64,000 nt of DNA, taken from assembly GCA_029251525.1 (NCBI GenBank), contig JAQXDE010000016.1:186001-250000 (forward strand). The letters are read 5' to 3'. Source of the stretch: Saprospiraceae bacterium (GTDB lineage Bacteria > Bacteroidota > Bacteroidia > Chitinophagales > Saprospiraceae). The position numbers were made by a program, and so were the translations under genes. Positions within the stretch are counted from its first letter, which is position 1, and every line of letters begins with the position of its first letter. This document shows positions 44,893-54,392 of this stretch, in pieces. The notes beneath the pieces are model-generated. The model worked only from the letters and a program-made list of their open reading frames with translations. It was not told the origin of the DNA and made no database searches.

Positions 44893-47124
44893 ATGAAAGA
44901 TAGGCCTTTTTTCTACTTGAACCAAAACATAAAAATGACATTTCCCCACTTTAGACAGCTTGACAAAATGGATTGTGGTCCTACTTGCCTTCGTATGATT
45001 GCGGAGTTTTATGGGAAATCCTTTAGCTTACAATATTTGCGGGAGCATTGTTATCTTGATAGAGAAGGTGTATCCCTGCAAGGAATATGCGAAGGCGCGG
45101 AACATATTGGAATGAATACTTTTGCAGCGATGTTACCTCTAAGATCAGATGATGGGGAAGGTGGTGGATTGGTTGATGCACCTTTGCCAGCAATAGTCCA
45201 TTGGGATCAAAATCACTTCGTTGTTGTTTATAAAATTAACAAAAAATATATTTGGGTAGCAGACCCTGGGAAAGGGAGAATTAAATATAAAATTTCAGAA
45301 TTTAATAATCATTGGTTAAGTGGAAAAGAAACAGGGATTGCATTATTACTTGAACCAACGCCTGAGTTTTACGCCCAAGAAGGAGAAACTTTAAATCGGA
45401 CAGGTCTTACTTTTCTTTTCAAATATCTTAGGCCATACCGAAAATTAATGGTTCAATTGCTCTTCGGGTTACTCTTCGGAAGTATGCTGCAATTGATCTT
45501 TCCTTTTTTGACACAGTCCATTGTTGATGTTGGGATTGAAAATCAAAATATAAATTTTATATACTTGATTTTAGGAGCACAACTGATGTTGTTTTTAAGT
45601 CAAGCAAGTGTAGGTATTATTCAAAATTGGATTTTATTGCATATTGGAACTAGGGTAAATATTGCCTTGTTATCTGATTTTCTCTTTAAGTTAATGCGGT
45701 TGCCAATTGCCTTTTTTGATACTAAAATGACAGGAGACTTATTACAAAGGATCCAAGATCATAAAAGAATAGAGTTGTTTATGGCAGGAAGTACGTTGTC
45801 TGCCATTTTTTCATTTTTCAATTTGATCGTTTTTGGAATTATATTGTTATATTACAATATAACGATTTTTGTGGTTTTTCTCTCGGGTAGTTTTTTTTAT
45901 ATTTTGTGGGTATTAATCTTTATGAAAAAGAGAAGAGAAATAGATCACTTGAAGTTTGAAGAACAAGCGGAAAATCAGTCTAAGATTATAGAGTTGATTC
46001 AAGGAATGCAAGAAATCAAATTGCAAAATAGCGAAAGGAAACGTCGTTGGGAATGGACAGAGATTCAAGCTAAACTATTCCGAGCTAATATGAAATCCTT
46101 GACTATTACTCAGTATCAAGATACGGGCACAGGAGTCATCAATCAATTGAAAGATATTTTTATTTCATTTATCGCAGCCAAGGCTGTAATAGATGGCAGT
46201 ATGACTTTGGGTATGATGCTGGCAGTTCAATATATTGTTGGACAGTTAAATGCACCACTTATTCAAATGATTAACTTTATTAGGAGTAGTCAAGATGCTA
46301 CTTTGAGCTTGGAACGATTAGGAGAAATTCATGGTAAAGATGATGAAGAAAGTAATGTTGGAAATCAGATTGAGATACTTCCTGAAACTTCTGATATAGT
46401 TTTTGAAAACATAAGTTTTCAATATAATAAATTGTCAGATTTAGTTTTGAGAGATATAAATTTAACAATCCCCAAAGGTAAAGTTACGGCCATTGTTGGC
46501 ACTAGTGGGAGTGGAAAAACAACACTTGTTAAGCTAATCTTAGGTTTTTACGAAGCTACACATGGAAATATTAGGGTAGGAGGTTTTTTATTAAAGAATT
46601 TTAGAAAAAAAATGTGGCGACAAAAGTGTGGGGCTGTTATGCAAGATGGCTATATTTTTTCTGATACCATTGCCAATAATATAGGAGAAAGTGAAGATGT
46701 TGTAAATAAAGATAAATTATTGAATGCTGTACAGCTAGCTCATATTCAAGAATTTATAGAAACTATGCCTTTGGGTTATAATACTATAATTGGTTCTCGA
46801 GGTAATGGTATTTCTCAAGGACAAAAGCAAAGATTATTGATAGCAAGAGCTGTATATAAGAACCCAGAGTATTTGTTTTTTGATGAAGCAACCAATGCGC
46901 TTGATACTGAAAATGAAAGAATAATTACGGAAAATTTAGAGCAATTTTTCTCAGGAAGAACAGTTGTGGTGGTTGCCCATCGATTGAGTACAGTTCGCAA
47001 TGCAGACCAAATCATTGTTCTTGAAAAAGGAAGAATTATTGAACAGGGATCTCATGAAGATCTGATTGTGAAAAAAGGTTCTTATTTTAACTTAGTTAAA
47101 AATCAGTTAGAGCTTGGAGAATAA
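44893..47124 (+). CDS. C39-peptidase ABC exporter (type I secretion, HlyB/bacteriocin type)
   Basis: 743 aa. The N-terminal C39 peptidase has the Gln/Cys pair in FRQLDKMDCGPTCLRM (Cys28) and His in VHWDQNHFVVV. About six membrane helices follow (about 185-440). The ATPase domain shows Walker A GTSGSGKTT, signature ISQGQKQR (first Gly of LSGGQ replaced) and Walker B YLFFDEATNALD. Such exporters cut a double-glycine leader and export the peptide. The start could be ATG 44893 or 44935 (MTFPHFRQL, closer to the family start). The HlyD partner gene follows. No double-glycine substrate peptide was found nearby. Confidence 0.9.
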   Translation: MKDRPFFYLNQNIKMTFPHFRQLDKMDCGPTCLRMIAEFYGKSFSLQYLREHCYLDREGVSLQGICEGAEHIGMNTFAAMLPLRSDDGEGGGLVDAPLPAIVHWDQNHFVVVYKINKKYIWVADPGKGRIKYKISEFNNHWLSGKETGIALLLEPTPEFYAQEGETLNRTGLTFLFKYLRPYRKLMVQLLFGLLFGSMLQLIFPFLTQSIVDVGIENQNINFIYLILGAQLMLFLSQASVGIIQNWILLHIGTRVNIALLSDFLFKLMRLPIAFFDTKMTGDLLQRIQDHKRIELFMAGSTLSAIFSFFNLIVFGIILLYYNITIFVVFLSGSFFYILWVLIFMKKRREIDHLKFEEQAENQSKIIELIQGMQEIKLQNSERKRRWEWTEIQAKLFRANMKSLTITQYQDTGTGVINQLKDIFISFIAAKAVIDGSMTLGMMLAVQYIVGQLNAPLIQMINFIRSSQDATLSLERLGEIHGKDDEESNVGNQIEILPETSDIVFENISFQYNKLSDLVLRDINLTIPKGKVTAIVGTSGSGKTTLVKLILGFYEATHGNIRVGGFLLKNFRKKMWRQKCGAVMQDGYIFSDTIANNIGESEDVVNKDKLLNAVQLAHIQEFIETMPLGYNTIIGSRGNGISQGQKQRLLIARAVYKNPEYLFFDEATNALDTENERIITENLEQFFSGRTVVVVAHRLSTVRNADQIIVLEKGRIIEQGSHEDLIVKKGSYFNLVKNQLELGE

Positions 47125-47172
47125 ATTTATGGCAAAGAATTCCAAATAACATTTATAAATATTTTTAATAAA

Positions 47173-48486
47173 ATGCCTGAAGAAAATTTCATCACCGATC
47201 CATCGGACATTCAACTTACCGAGCAAGATCAAGTTCAAACCATTTTGGGTAAACCTCCTGGGTGGATTTTAAAGTGGGGGATTTCATTTATTTTTATGAC
47301 TGTTTTGATGTTGATTTGGATGAGTTATTTAGTGAAATTTCCAGACATTATTCAAGCTCGTGTAATTTTGACCACAGAAATCCCACCAGTACATTTGTTT
47401 GTTCAAAGTGGAGGGAAAATTGAAAACCTTTTAGTTGAGGACAAACAAGTCATTGTTGAAAATGACCTATTAGTGATTATTCAAAATCCTGCCAATCATC
47501 GTGATATTGTGATCTTAGAAAATTTTTTAGAAAAAGTAAAAGTTAGAAAAACTGTTGATTTGTCTGATGTGGCTTACCCTGAAAACTTAGAACTCGGAGA
47601 AATTCAATCCTCTTATTCTGATTTCACCCAGAATTTAAACGATTTTAATTTTTTCGAAAACAAAAATGAATTAGTCAAAAAAATCGAGGCTTTAAAATCC
47701 CAGATAAGATATTTAGGAGGTAAAAATGCGTCCATAAAAAAGCAAGAAATCACCATGGGAAGAGCTATTGATTTAGCGAAGTCTAATCGAGACCGGATGA
47801 TTAAATTATTAGCTGATAAAGCTGTTAGCATAAAAGATGTAGAAGATGCGAAAAGTGAGGTACTTCGAAATGAGAGAGAACTTGAACGGATGCAAACAGA
47901 TTATTTAGATAATAAAATGAAAGCTAAGAATTTAGAATTGACGATTATCGATTTAAATGAGAATAGGAGTGATGGCAAAAATGAAAAGTCTATTTCACTT
48001 AAGGAACAAATAGATGTATTATTAAGTGAGATTGAAAATTGGAAACAAAAATATTTAATTTTTTCCCCAATGGATGGTCAAGTATCTTTCCCGAAAGTCA
48101 TTTCTAAAAATCAGTTTCTAAAAAATGGAGATGAAATAATGACAATCGTACCTCAAGGAGGAGTAGGAGAGATGATGGGTAAAGCTTATTTACCTGCTGC
48201 AAATAATGGGAAAGTAGATGAGGGTTTTGAAATTAATATTCGATTAGATGGTTACCCATATCAAGAATTTGGCGTGGTTAAGGCGACAGTGGAAAGTAAA
48301 TCAATTTTACCTCAAAATGGAAATTATTTAATAGAGTTAAAAATGCCAGATAGTTTGATTACTACCTATGGAAAATCAATTCCATTTTTGCAAGAAATGG
48401 GAGGGACTGGAAATATCATTACCAAAGATCGAAGAATATTGGAACGTATTTTTGATAAGTTCTTAAACTTAACAAAGAACAGGTGA
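47173..48486 (+). CDS. HlyD-family secretion adaptor
   Basis: 437 aa. A single membrane helix (about residues 32-52, WGISFIFMTVLMLIWMSYLV) is followed by a biotinyl-lipoyl-like piece (VQSGGKIENLLVEDKQVIVENDLLVII), a coiled coil (about 150-270) and a second lipoyl half (IFSPMDGQVSFPKVISKNQFLKNGDEIMTIVP), then a beta-barrel part. It is the periplasmic adaptor for the ABC exporter 49 nt upstream. A TolC-type outer-membrane channel is not in the window. Confidence 0.88.
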   Translation: MPEENFITDPSDIQLTEQDQVQTILGKPPGWILKWGISFIFMTVLMLIWMSYLVKFPDIIQARVILTTEIPPVHLFVQSGGKIENLLVEDKQVIVENDLLVIIQNPANHRDIVILENFLEKVKVRKTVDLSDVAYPENLELGEIQSSYSDFTQNLNDFNFFENKNELVKKIEALKSQIRYLGGKNASIKKQEITMGRAIDLAKSNRDRMIKLLADKAVSIKDVEDAKSEVLRNERELERMQTDYLDNKMKAKNLELTIIDLNENRSDGKNEKSISLKEQIDVLLSEIENWKQKYLIFSPMDGQVSFPKVISKNQFLKNGDEIMTIVPQGGVGEMMGKAYLPAANNGKVDEGFEINIRLDGYPYQEFGVVKATVESKSILPQNGNYLIELKMPDSLITTYGKSIPFLQEMGGTGNIITKDRRILERIFDKFLNLTKNR

Positions 48487-48657
48487 TAGTTGTCTTTATT
48501 ATCAACTAGGTAAATGAAATTTAGATAACATAATTAGTTTATGATGGGTTCTTGATAAAGAAAAAAAGAATAAAACTGTTTTAGACTATTGAAATAATGC
48601 AAAAAAGGAAAGAAATGAAAATGAATGAAAAATAATATCCAACTAAAACAAAAACAC

Positions 48658-48665
48658 TATATTTG
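48658..48665 (+). promoter_or_regulatory. Candidate -7 element of pyrR
   Basis: TATATTTG matches TAnnTTTG 8 nt before the pyrR ATG at 48674. No clear -33 element is visible. The short leader leaves no room for a classic pyr attenuator upstream of pyrR. Confidence 0.4.
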
Positions 48666-48673
48666 TTAGTAAG

Positions 48674-49234
48674 ATGAAAAAAGGTAAAACTATATTAGAA
48701 GATAGGCGATTTGAGTTAACGATTGAACGACTTTGTCACCAATTGATAGAAGGATATGACCGTTTTGATAATGCTTGTATCATCGGTGTACAGCCTCGTG
48801 GGGTTTTCTTAGCTGATAGAATTTATGAGCGTTTGACTAGCATACTCAAGCTTAAAAACATCGAATATGGTAAATTAGATATTACTTTTTACCGAGATGA
48901 TTTTCGAACTAGGATTAAACCGCTTTCTGCAGATCCAATTGAAATGAATTTTTTAGTTGAAGATAAAAAGGTAATATTGATAGATGATGTTTTGTATAGT
49001 GGACGAACGATACAAGCTGCAATGACTGCCCTAAACCATTATGGTCGTCCAAAGCAAGTGGAGTTGGTAGCTCTTGTAGATCGAAGATTTAATCGCCATT
49101 TACCAATTCAATCTGACTATATTGGAGTAGTAGTCGATGCAGTTGATGAGGCATATGTTGAGGTACAATGGCAAGAAGAAACAGGGAATGATAAGATAAT
49201 TTTATACGCAAAAAAAGAAGATAAATATAAATAG
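48674..49234 (+). CDS. pyrR: PyrR regulator/uracil phosphoribosyltransferase
   Basis: 186 aa. Phosphoribosyltransferase fold with PRPP loop VILIDDVLYSGRTIQAAM and PyrR-type features: IIGVQPRGVFLADRI, ITFYRDDF, LVDRRFNRHLPIQSDYIG. In Firmicutes PyrR binds pyr mRNA with UMP/UTP to control attenuation; in other phyla this is less documented. It lies directly upstream of pyrB, with a short stem-loop in the gap that could be an RNA target, though this is an inference. Confidence 0.92.
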   Translation: MKKGKTILEDRRFELTIERLCHQLIEGYDRFDNACIIGVQPRGVFLADRIYERLTSILKLKNIEYGKLDITFYRDDFRTRIKPLSADPIEMNFLVEDKKVILIDDVLYSGRTIQAAMTALNHYGRPKQVELVALVDRRFNRHLPIQSDYIGVVVDAVDEAYVEVQWQEETGNDKIILYAKKEDKYK

Positions 49235-49245
49235 GCTGCATTGCT

Positions 49246-49264
49246 GCCAGTTAAACAAACTGGC
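49246..49264 (+). promoter_or_regulatory. Stem-loop between pyrR and pyrB
   Basis: A 7-bp perfect stem gccagtt/aactggc around aaaca lies 12 nt after the pyrR stop. No T-run follows, so it is not a standard terminator; a regulatory or processing site is possible. Confidence 0.35.
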
Positions 49265-49296
49265 TTAAGTCTTCCTTGCAACCTTAAATTAAGACT

Positions 49297-50226
49297 ATGA
49301 TTCAGAAGGAACTCAGTACCAAGCATGTTTTGGGAATTAAATATCTAACTCCTCAGGATATTCAATTAATTTTTGAAACGGCTGAAAGTTTTAAAGAAGT
49401 TATTAATCGCCCTATCAAAAAAGTCCCTTCTCTTCGGGATGTAACTGTTGCAAATTTATTTTTTGAAAATTCCACCCGAACCAGAATTTCTTTTGAATTA
49501 GCTGAAAAAAGACTTTCAGCAGATACTGTAAATTTTTCTGCTTCTTCTTCTTCAGTAAAAAAAGGAGAAACACTCTTAGATACGGTTAATAATATTTTAT
49601 CTATGAAAGTAGATATGGTGGTTATACGTCATCCAGCTCCTGGGGCTCCTGCTTTTTTAGCAAACCATATTGACGCAAATATTATCAATGCTGGTGACGG
49701 TACTCATGAACATCCAACTCAGGCTCTTCTTGATGCTTTTTCTATGAGAGAAAAATTAGGTGATCTACGAGGCAAAAAAATAGTCATTGTAGGAGACATC
49801 TTACATTCAAGAGTAGCTTTAAGTAATATTTTTTGTTTGCAAAAATTAGGTGCAAAAGTTAAAGTGTGTGGACCTCCAACTCTAATCCCTAAGTATATTA
49901 AAGAGTTAAATGTAGATGTTGAATATGATATCAGAAAAGCATTAGAATGGTGTGATGTTGCTAATATTTTGAGAATTCAATTAGAACGCCAAGACATTAA
50001 ATATTTCCCCTCTATTCGGGAATATACCCAATATTATGGAGTGAATAAGGAGATGTTAGATAGTCTAAATAGCAATGTAATTATAATGCATCCTGGACCT
50101 ATTAATCGAGGTGTCGAAATTACAAGTGATGTAGCAGACTCTGATCAATCTATTATTTTGCAACAAGTAGAAAACGGTGTTGCAATTAGAATGGCTGTAC
50201 TTTACCTTTTGGCAGCAAAACGATAA
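49297..50226 (+). CDS. pyrB: Aspartate carbamoyltransferase catalytic subunit
   Basis: 309 aa. Carbamoyl-phosphate loop FFENSTRTRISFELAEKRL, then HPTQALLDAFSMREK, VGDILHSRVALSN and HPGPINRGVEI. It makes carbamoyl-aspartate in pyrimidine synthesis. The regulatory PyrI subunit gene is absent next to it, so an unregulated catalytic trimer is likely. It follows pyrR by 62 nt on the same strand. Confidence 0.95.
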   Translation: MIQKELSTKHVLGIKYLTPQDIQLIFETAESFKEVINRPIKKVPSLRDVTVANLFFENSTRTRISFELAEKRLSADTVNFSASSSSVKKGETLLDTVNNILSMKVDMVVIRHPAPGAPAFLANHIDANIINAGDGTHEHPTQALLDAFSMREKLGDLRGKKIVIVGDILHSRVALSNIFCLQKLGAKVKVCGPPTLIPKYIKELNVDVEYDIRKALEWCDVANILRIQLERQDIKYFPSIREYTQYYGVNKEMLDSLNSNVIIMHPGPINRGVEITSDVADSDQSIILQQVENGVAIRMAVLYLLAAKR

Positions 50227-50510
50227 TTTACTTTAATTATTATTTGACTTTCATCTGACTGGCCATTAATTTTTTTAAACTAATAAATTACATCTAAACT
50301 TATATGTAACTATTTGGAACTCTAAATCAATGCGTTATGTTTATTTTTCTGGGTTTTAAAAAAAAGGATCAAAATTTGTTAAACTCTTTTTCTCCAAAGG
50401 ATTAATATTTCTATTTGCTAATAGAAAATAAAAATGAACACTTTTTTATTTAAGGAATACGTTTAAAATTTTTAGTTGTACTTTAGTTATATTGTGATAA
50501 AATTTAACAT

Positions 50511-53500
50511 ATGAGCCTTTCAAAATTTTTTCTTTTTCTTTTCTTGTCAATTTTTTCATTTGGATTTTTATCCGCTCAAAATTGTGGAAATATAATTTCT
50601 GAAAATAAAAAAATTGGTGGGACACATTTCTTAAGAACTTCCGAACAAATTTTAGTTGTTCGAGGTACCTATTCATATAGCCTTGAATTAGTAAACGATG
50701 AGCAAGGGATTACTGCCAAGTTTACCTCTAAAAATGGGGTTGATTTGAATGAAGGAGATGAGGTAATTTTTATGGATAAAAGTAATATTAGAAAAAGTTA
50801 TCGATTCATTGAAACTGGAGAAATAACCAACCAAAGAGGTGCACCGACTCAAACCAATATTTTAGATATAGATATAGCAGCAATAAATTGGTTTGCAAAC
50901 ACCACTATAAGTACTATTTATATTAGAAATTATGTAAGTAGTCGAATGGTGAAGTTTACAGTAAATTCTAATCGTCAAAAAGAATTTAAAGCGATTTCAA
51001 CTTGTTTTAATATTACAGTAGATAAAGCCAAAGTAAATGATACAGTTTTGGCTGGAAATGATTTTTCTCCAACAAGTGGAAGTTCTTCTGGTAAATCAGG
51101 TAATAATAATGGTGCCTCCACAAAATCAGGAATAGGTAGGGTGCAAAGAATTACAGATGCTAGCTTACTAAATGATGAAGAAACAAGAGCGCTAAAAAAA
51201 GAATTATCAAAAATAAAGCAAAGTTTAAAAGATGAAATTAAGGCTGAGAAGGATAAGGGAGAGCGTATAAAAGCAGCTTTGCAAAAAGAAGTTGCATCAG
51301 CAAGAGAGCAAGCTGCCCAAAAAAAATCTGAATATGCTAATGAGGTATTAAATGCTAGAAAAAAATCACAACGTGAAATTGAGAAATCACAACAAGAAGT
51401 TGCAGCCTCAGTCGGAGATGCTAGAGAAAAAGCCTCAGGCGAAATAAATAAAATAAACCTAAATGTTGCTGAAGCAAAACAAAAAGCAGGGGAAGAAATA
51501 CAAAAAGCAAAGTTAGATAGTGCCCAGGAAGTCGCTGATGCTAGGAAAAAGTCTGCTAATGAAATTAAGGTTATTAAGGAGAAACTTGATTTGGCAAAAT
51601 TAGAATATGCTGATGAGGTTTCTTCAGCAAAAGAAAATGCACAAAATGAACTTTTAAATATTAGGGAAGAAACGGAACAAGTTATTCTAGCCGCAAGAGA
51701 AAATGCTAAAAAGGAAAAAAATAAAACAACTCAAGATGTTGTTGAATCAAAAAAAACTGCATCAGAACAAATTTTACAAGTAAAGGAAGAGACAGCTGAG
51801 AAGGTTGCTCAAGTGAGAGAAAATGGAGTTTTGGAAAAACAAAGAATTGCTTTTGAGGTGGCAGAAGCTAGAAGAAAAGGTGAGGAAGAAAAGGCTTTAA
51901 TTTTAGAAAACAATGCTGCCGAGGTTGCAGAAATGAAAGAGAACTTTGCAAAACAAAAAGAAGCTTCTGCAACAGAAGTTGCTGAAACTAAGAAGAATGC
52001 TTCAGAAGAAATTAGCAATACTAAGAAACAAGTAGCTGAAGAAAAAGCAAAGGCTAAGTCTGAGATGGAAAATACTCAACAGCAAAGTTCTGAAGAAATT
52101 GCTTTAGCAAAAGCAAAAGCTGAAGAGGAAAAAATGTTAACTGCTCAGGGAGTGGTTGATGCTAAAACTAGAGCAGCGCAAACTATTCAATATATTAATA
52201 AAGAAGAAGCTGAAAAAGTTAGAGTTGCTCAAGCAAAAGCAGCGGAGGAAAAAGATGTGATTGCTAATGAAGTAGCACTTGCCAGAGAAAAAGCTAAGGA
52301 TGAGATTACAAGAATCAAGGAGGAGGTTAGGAAGCAAATTGAAGCATCAAAGGCAGCGGAGGCTAAGGCTCAAACGGAAGCAGCGGAGGCTGTTTTATCA
52401 GCTAAGAGAAGAGCAGAAGAAGAAATAGCAAAAGCCCAAAAAGAAGCCGCTACAAATGTTTTAACTGCTAGTCAAAAAGCAGAGGCGGCAAAGCAGACTT
52501 ATGCTCAAGAAATTGCTGCTTCTCAAAAAATTTCTCAAAATAGGATGAAAGAAATTCAAGATGAAGTTGCTGTTAAAATTAGAGCTGCAAAAGAGAAAGA
52601 GAAAGAAACAAAATCTATGTCAGCAAGTGAGGTGGCAGCTGCCAAAGAGCGTGCAGCTAGTGAAGTAAGAAAGGCACAAGAGGCTGCTGTGAGAGAAATA
52701 GCAAATGCAAAAGAACGAGAAGCTTTGGCTCAGCAAGAGTCTGCAAATAATGTTGCTGCATCTAAAAGAAATGCAGCTGAGGCTGTGGCAAAAATTAAGC
52801 AAGCTGAGGCAGAGGAGATAAGAAATACAAAAGAAAATGCAGCTAATGAAAAACAAAGAGTAGCTAATCAAGTGGCGGAAGCTAAACAACGGGCAGCTAG
52901 AGAATTAACAACGATAAAGGAACAATTAGCTAACGAAGTAAAAGCCTCAAAAGAGAATGCAGCCAATGCTGTAGAAGAAGCTGCAATTGCTGTTTTGGAT
53001 GCTAGAAAGGTATCTGCCGCAAGAGTTTCGGCAACTCAAGAGACTTCTGCAAATGAAGTGGCTACGATAAAAATGCAAGCTGTTAAAGCTATTGCTAAAT
53101 CTAATAAAGAAACTATCATCAAATTGGAAGAGCTAGCAGAACAAGTCGTAGATGCAGAGCAAAAGGCAAAAGAAGAGATGGTAGCCTTGAAAATTCAAAT
53201 GGTGGAAGAAGAAGCAAAAGCTAGAAATGAAAGTAAATCTAAAAAAGATCAATACGTTAAGAATGCTGAAAAAGCTAGATTAAAATCTTTAGAGGAAATC
53301 TTGGCTTCCCAAAAACAGAGCTCTGACGAAATTTATGAAGCTAAACAACAAGCTAAATTGGAGATTTCAAAAGTAAAAGAAGATGCAAAAGGACAAATAA
53401 ATGAACAAAAGTTATTGGTCAAAAAAGAGGAAATAAAATTGATGACTGCTCAAGAAAAACGCTTGAAAGCAGAACAAGATCTAATAAAATATGAGGGACT

Positions 53501-53744
53501 TCAGTTACAAGTTAGTACAGAAGAAGAGAAATTGAAAAAATTGAAAAAGGATATTAAACAAGAAGTAAATAAACAGGTTTTACTATTTAAAAATAAAGAG
53601 AGTGAGTTAAAAGAAACTCAGAATAAACTTATTCAGGCAGAGCAAGATTTGAAAAAATATAAGAATATCTTAATGGAAATTAAAATTGCTGAAGAGAAAT
53701 TGAAAAAAATAAAAGAAAATTTTAAGAAAGAAAATAAAAATTAA
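50511..53744 (+). CDS. Long secreted coiled-coil protein with N-terminal beta domain
   Basis: 1077 aa. Signal peptide residues 1-23 (ends FLSAQ). Residues about 24-175 form a beta-rich domain (NCGNIISENKKIGGTHFLR, then SSRMVKFTVNSNRQKEF) that I do not recognise. A Ser/Gly/Asn linker (about 188-206) leads to an approximately 850-residue Ala/Glu/Lys-rich coiled coil. Val/Ile/Leu recur at 11- and 7-residue steps, for example ANEVLNARKKSQREIEKSQQ, giving an 18-residue pattern of hendecad plus heptad. The last part (about 975-1077) is Lys/Leu-rich with normal heptads. It has no membrane anchor or T9SS domain. It might form long periplasmic or extracellular fibres. A terminator follows. Confidence 0.75.
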   Translation: MSLSKFFLFLFLSIFSFGFLSAQNCGNIISENKKIGGTHFLRTSEQILVVRGTYSYSLELVNDEQGITAKFTSKNGVDLNEGDEVIFMDKSNIRKSYRFIETGEITNQRGAPTQTNILDIDIAAINWFANTTISTIYIRNYVSSRMVKFTVNSNRQKEFKAISTCFNITVDKAKVNDTVLAGNDFSPTSGSSSGKSGNNNGASTKSGIGRVQRITDASLLNDEETRALKKELSKIKQSLKDEIKAEKDKGERIKAALQKEVASAREQAAQKKSEYANEVLNARKKSQREIEKSQQEVAASVGDAREKASGEINKINLNVAEAKQKAGEEIQKAKLDSAQEVADARKKSANEIKVIKEKLDLAKLEYADEVSSAKENAQNELLNIREETEQVILAARENAKKEKNKTTQDVVESKKTASEQILQVKEETAEKVAQVRENGVLEKQRIAFEVAEARRKGEEEKALILENNAAEVAEMKENFAKQKEASATEVAETKKNASEEISNTKKQVAEEKAKAKSEMENTQQQSSEEIALAKAKAEEEKMLTAQGVVDAKTRAAQTIQYINKEEAEKVRVAQAKAAEEKDVIANEVALAREKAKDEITRIKEEVRKQIEASKAAEAKAQTEAAEAVLSAKRRAEEEIAKAQKEAATNVLTASQKAEAAKQTYAQEIAASQKISQNRMKEIQDEVAVKIRAAKEKEKETKSMSASEVAAAKERAASEVRKAQEAAVREIANAKEREALAQQESANNVAASKRNAAEAVAKIKQAEAEEIRNTKENAANEKQRVANQVAEAKQRAARELTTIKEQLANEVKASKENAANAVEEAAIAVLDARKVSAARVSATQETSANEVATIKMQAVKAIAKSNKETIIKLEELAEQVVDAEQKAKEEMVALKIQMVEEEAKARNESKSKKDQYVKNAEKARLKSLEEILASQKQSSDEIYEAKQQAKLEISKVKEDAKGQINEQKLLVKKEEIKLMTAQEKRLKAEQDLIKYEGLQLQVSTEEEKLKKLKKDIKQEVNKQVLLFKNKESELKETQNKLIQAEQDLKKYKNILMEIKIAEEKLKKIKENFKKENKN

Positions 53745-53749
53745 AAATT

Positions 53750-53785
53750 AAAAAGTCCCATTTGAACTTTCAAATGAGACTTTTT
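53750..53785 (+). terminator. Terminator after coiled-coil protein gene
   Basis: 16-bp stem with one mismatch (aaaaagtcccatttga with tcaaatgagacttttt), a 4-nt loop, and a T-run. It is 5 nt after the stop. Confidence 0.85.
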
Positions 53786-53789
53786 TTTT

Positions 53790-54062
53790 AAGCTTCGATT
53801 TTTTGTTTTGGAATATTTTAGAATATCCTCAATTAAATTTTGTACCTGATCAGCATTAGTAGAAATGATGTCATGAAACTCTTGTCCTTCTTAATCTACC
53901 TGACTTTTATATAGTTTGTTAGGGTTACAAAAACTCATTATAATCCTTAAGGGACTTTTCAAATCATGTGAAGCGATGTACGCAAAGCGTTCAAATTCCT
54001 GATTGGCGTTTTTAAGTTGAAGATTATTTTATTTAATTAATTGTTCAAATTTTACAGTAATT
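53790..54062 (-). pseudogene. Histidine-kinase DHp (HisKA) fragment, pseudogene
   Basis: One minus-strand frame reads LQLKNANQEFERFAYIASHD, then LKSPLRIIMSF, then EGQEFHDIISTNADQVQNLI and EDILKYSKTKN. This is the HisKA dimerisation domain with the phospho-accepting His in the ASHDLKSPL H-box. Two in-frame TAA codons break it: before NNLQLK, where TAA could derive from CAA (Gln), and before EGQEF, where GAA (Glu) is likely. Upstream it meets the GlsB gene and downstream the terminator of the coiled-coil gene. No ATPase (HATPase_c) domain or sensor region is left. It is a relic of a PAS/phytochrome-type kinase. Confidence 0.82.
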
Positions 54063-54392
54063 TTATTTTCTCCCCCCAACTTTTATGAACCCTCCTATCC
54101 ATAAAATCAAGATAGCACCTAAAGTTGCTGAAACAATCATTCCTACAAAATTTTGAGGTAATTGAACTCCAAAAGTAGTATCAATAGTTTTGACAATTTC
54201 AACGCCTGGAGTAAGGCCTAAAAAGTTGAAAATTGTACCTCCCACGACAGCCCCCGCAATTCCAAGAATAGCATTTGTCACAAATCCAAAATGGCTTCCC
54301 TTCATAATTCTTGCGGCTAAAGTTCCTGCTAAGGCACCGACTAAAACCATCGTAAAGAGGTTTACAATATTGCCGTCAAATAAGCTTTCCAT
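54063..54392 (-). CDS. GlsB/YeaQ/YmgE-family stress-response membrane protein
   Basis: 109 aa with three membrane helices and the family pattern LVGALAGTLAARIMKGSHFGF, ILGIAGAVVGGTIFNFLG and VSATLGAILILWIGGFI. The family (transglycosylase-associated protein) is Gly/Ala-rich and stress-induced in several bacteria, with unknown biochemical role. Slightly longer than the usual 80-90 aa owing to an insert (about 64-86). Its stop abuts the histidine-kinase relic on the same strand. Confidence 0.88.
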   Translation of the reverse strand: MESLFDGNIVNLFTMVLVGALAGTLAARIMKGSHFGFVTNAILGIAGAVVGGTIFNFLGLTPGVEIVKTIDTTFGVQLPQNFVGMIVSATLGAILILWIGGFIKVGGRK

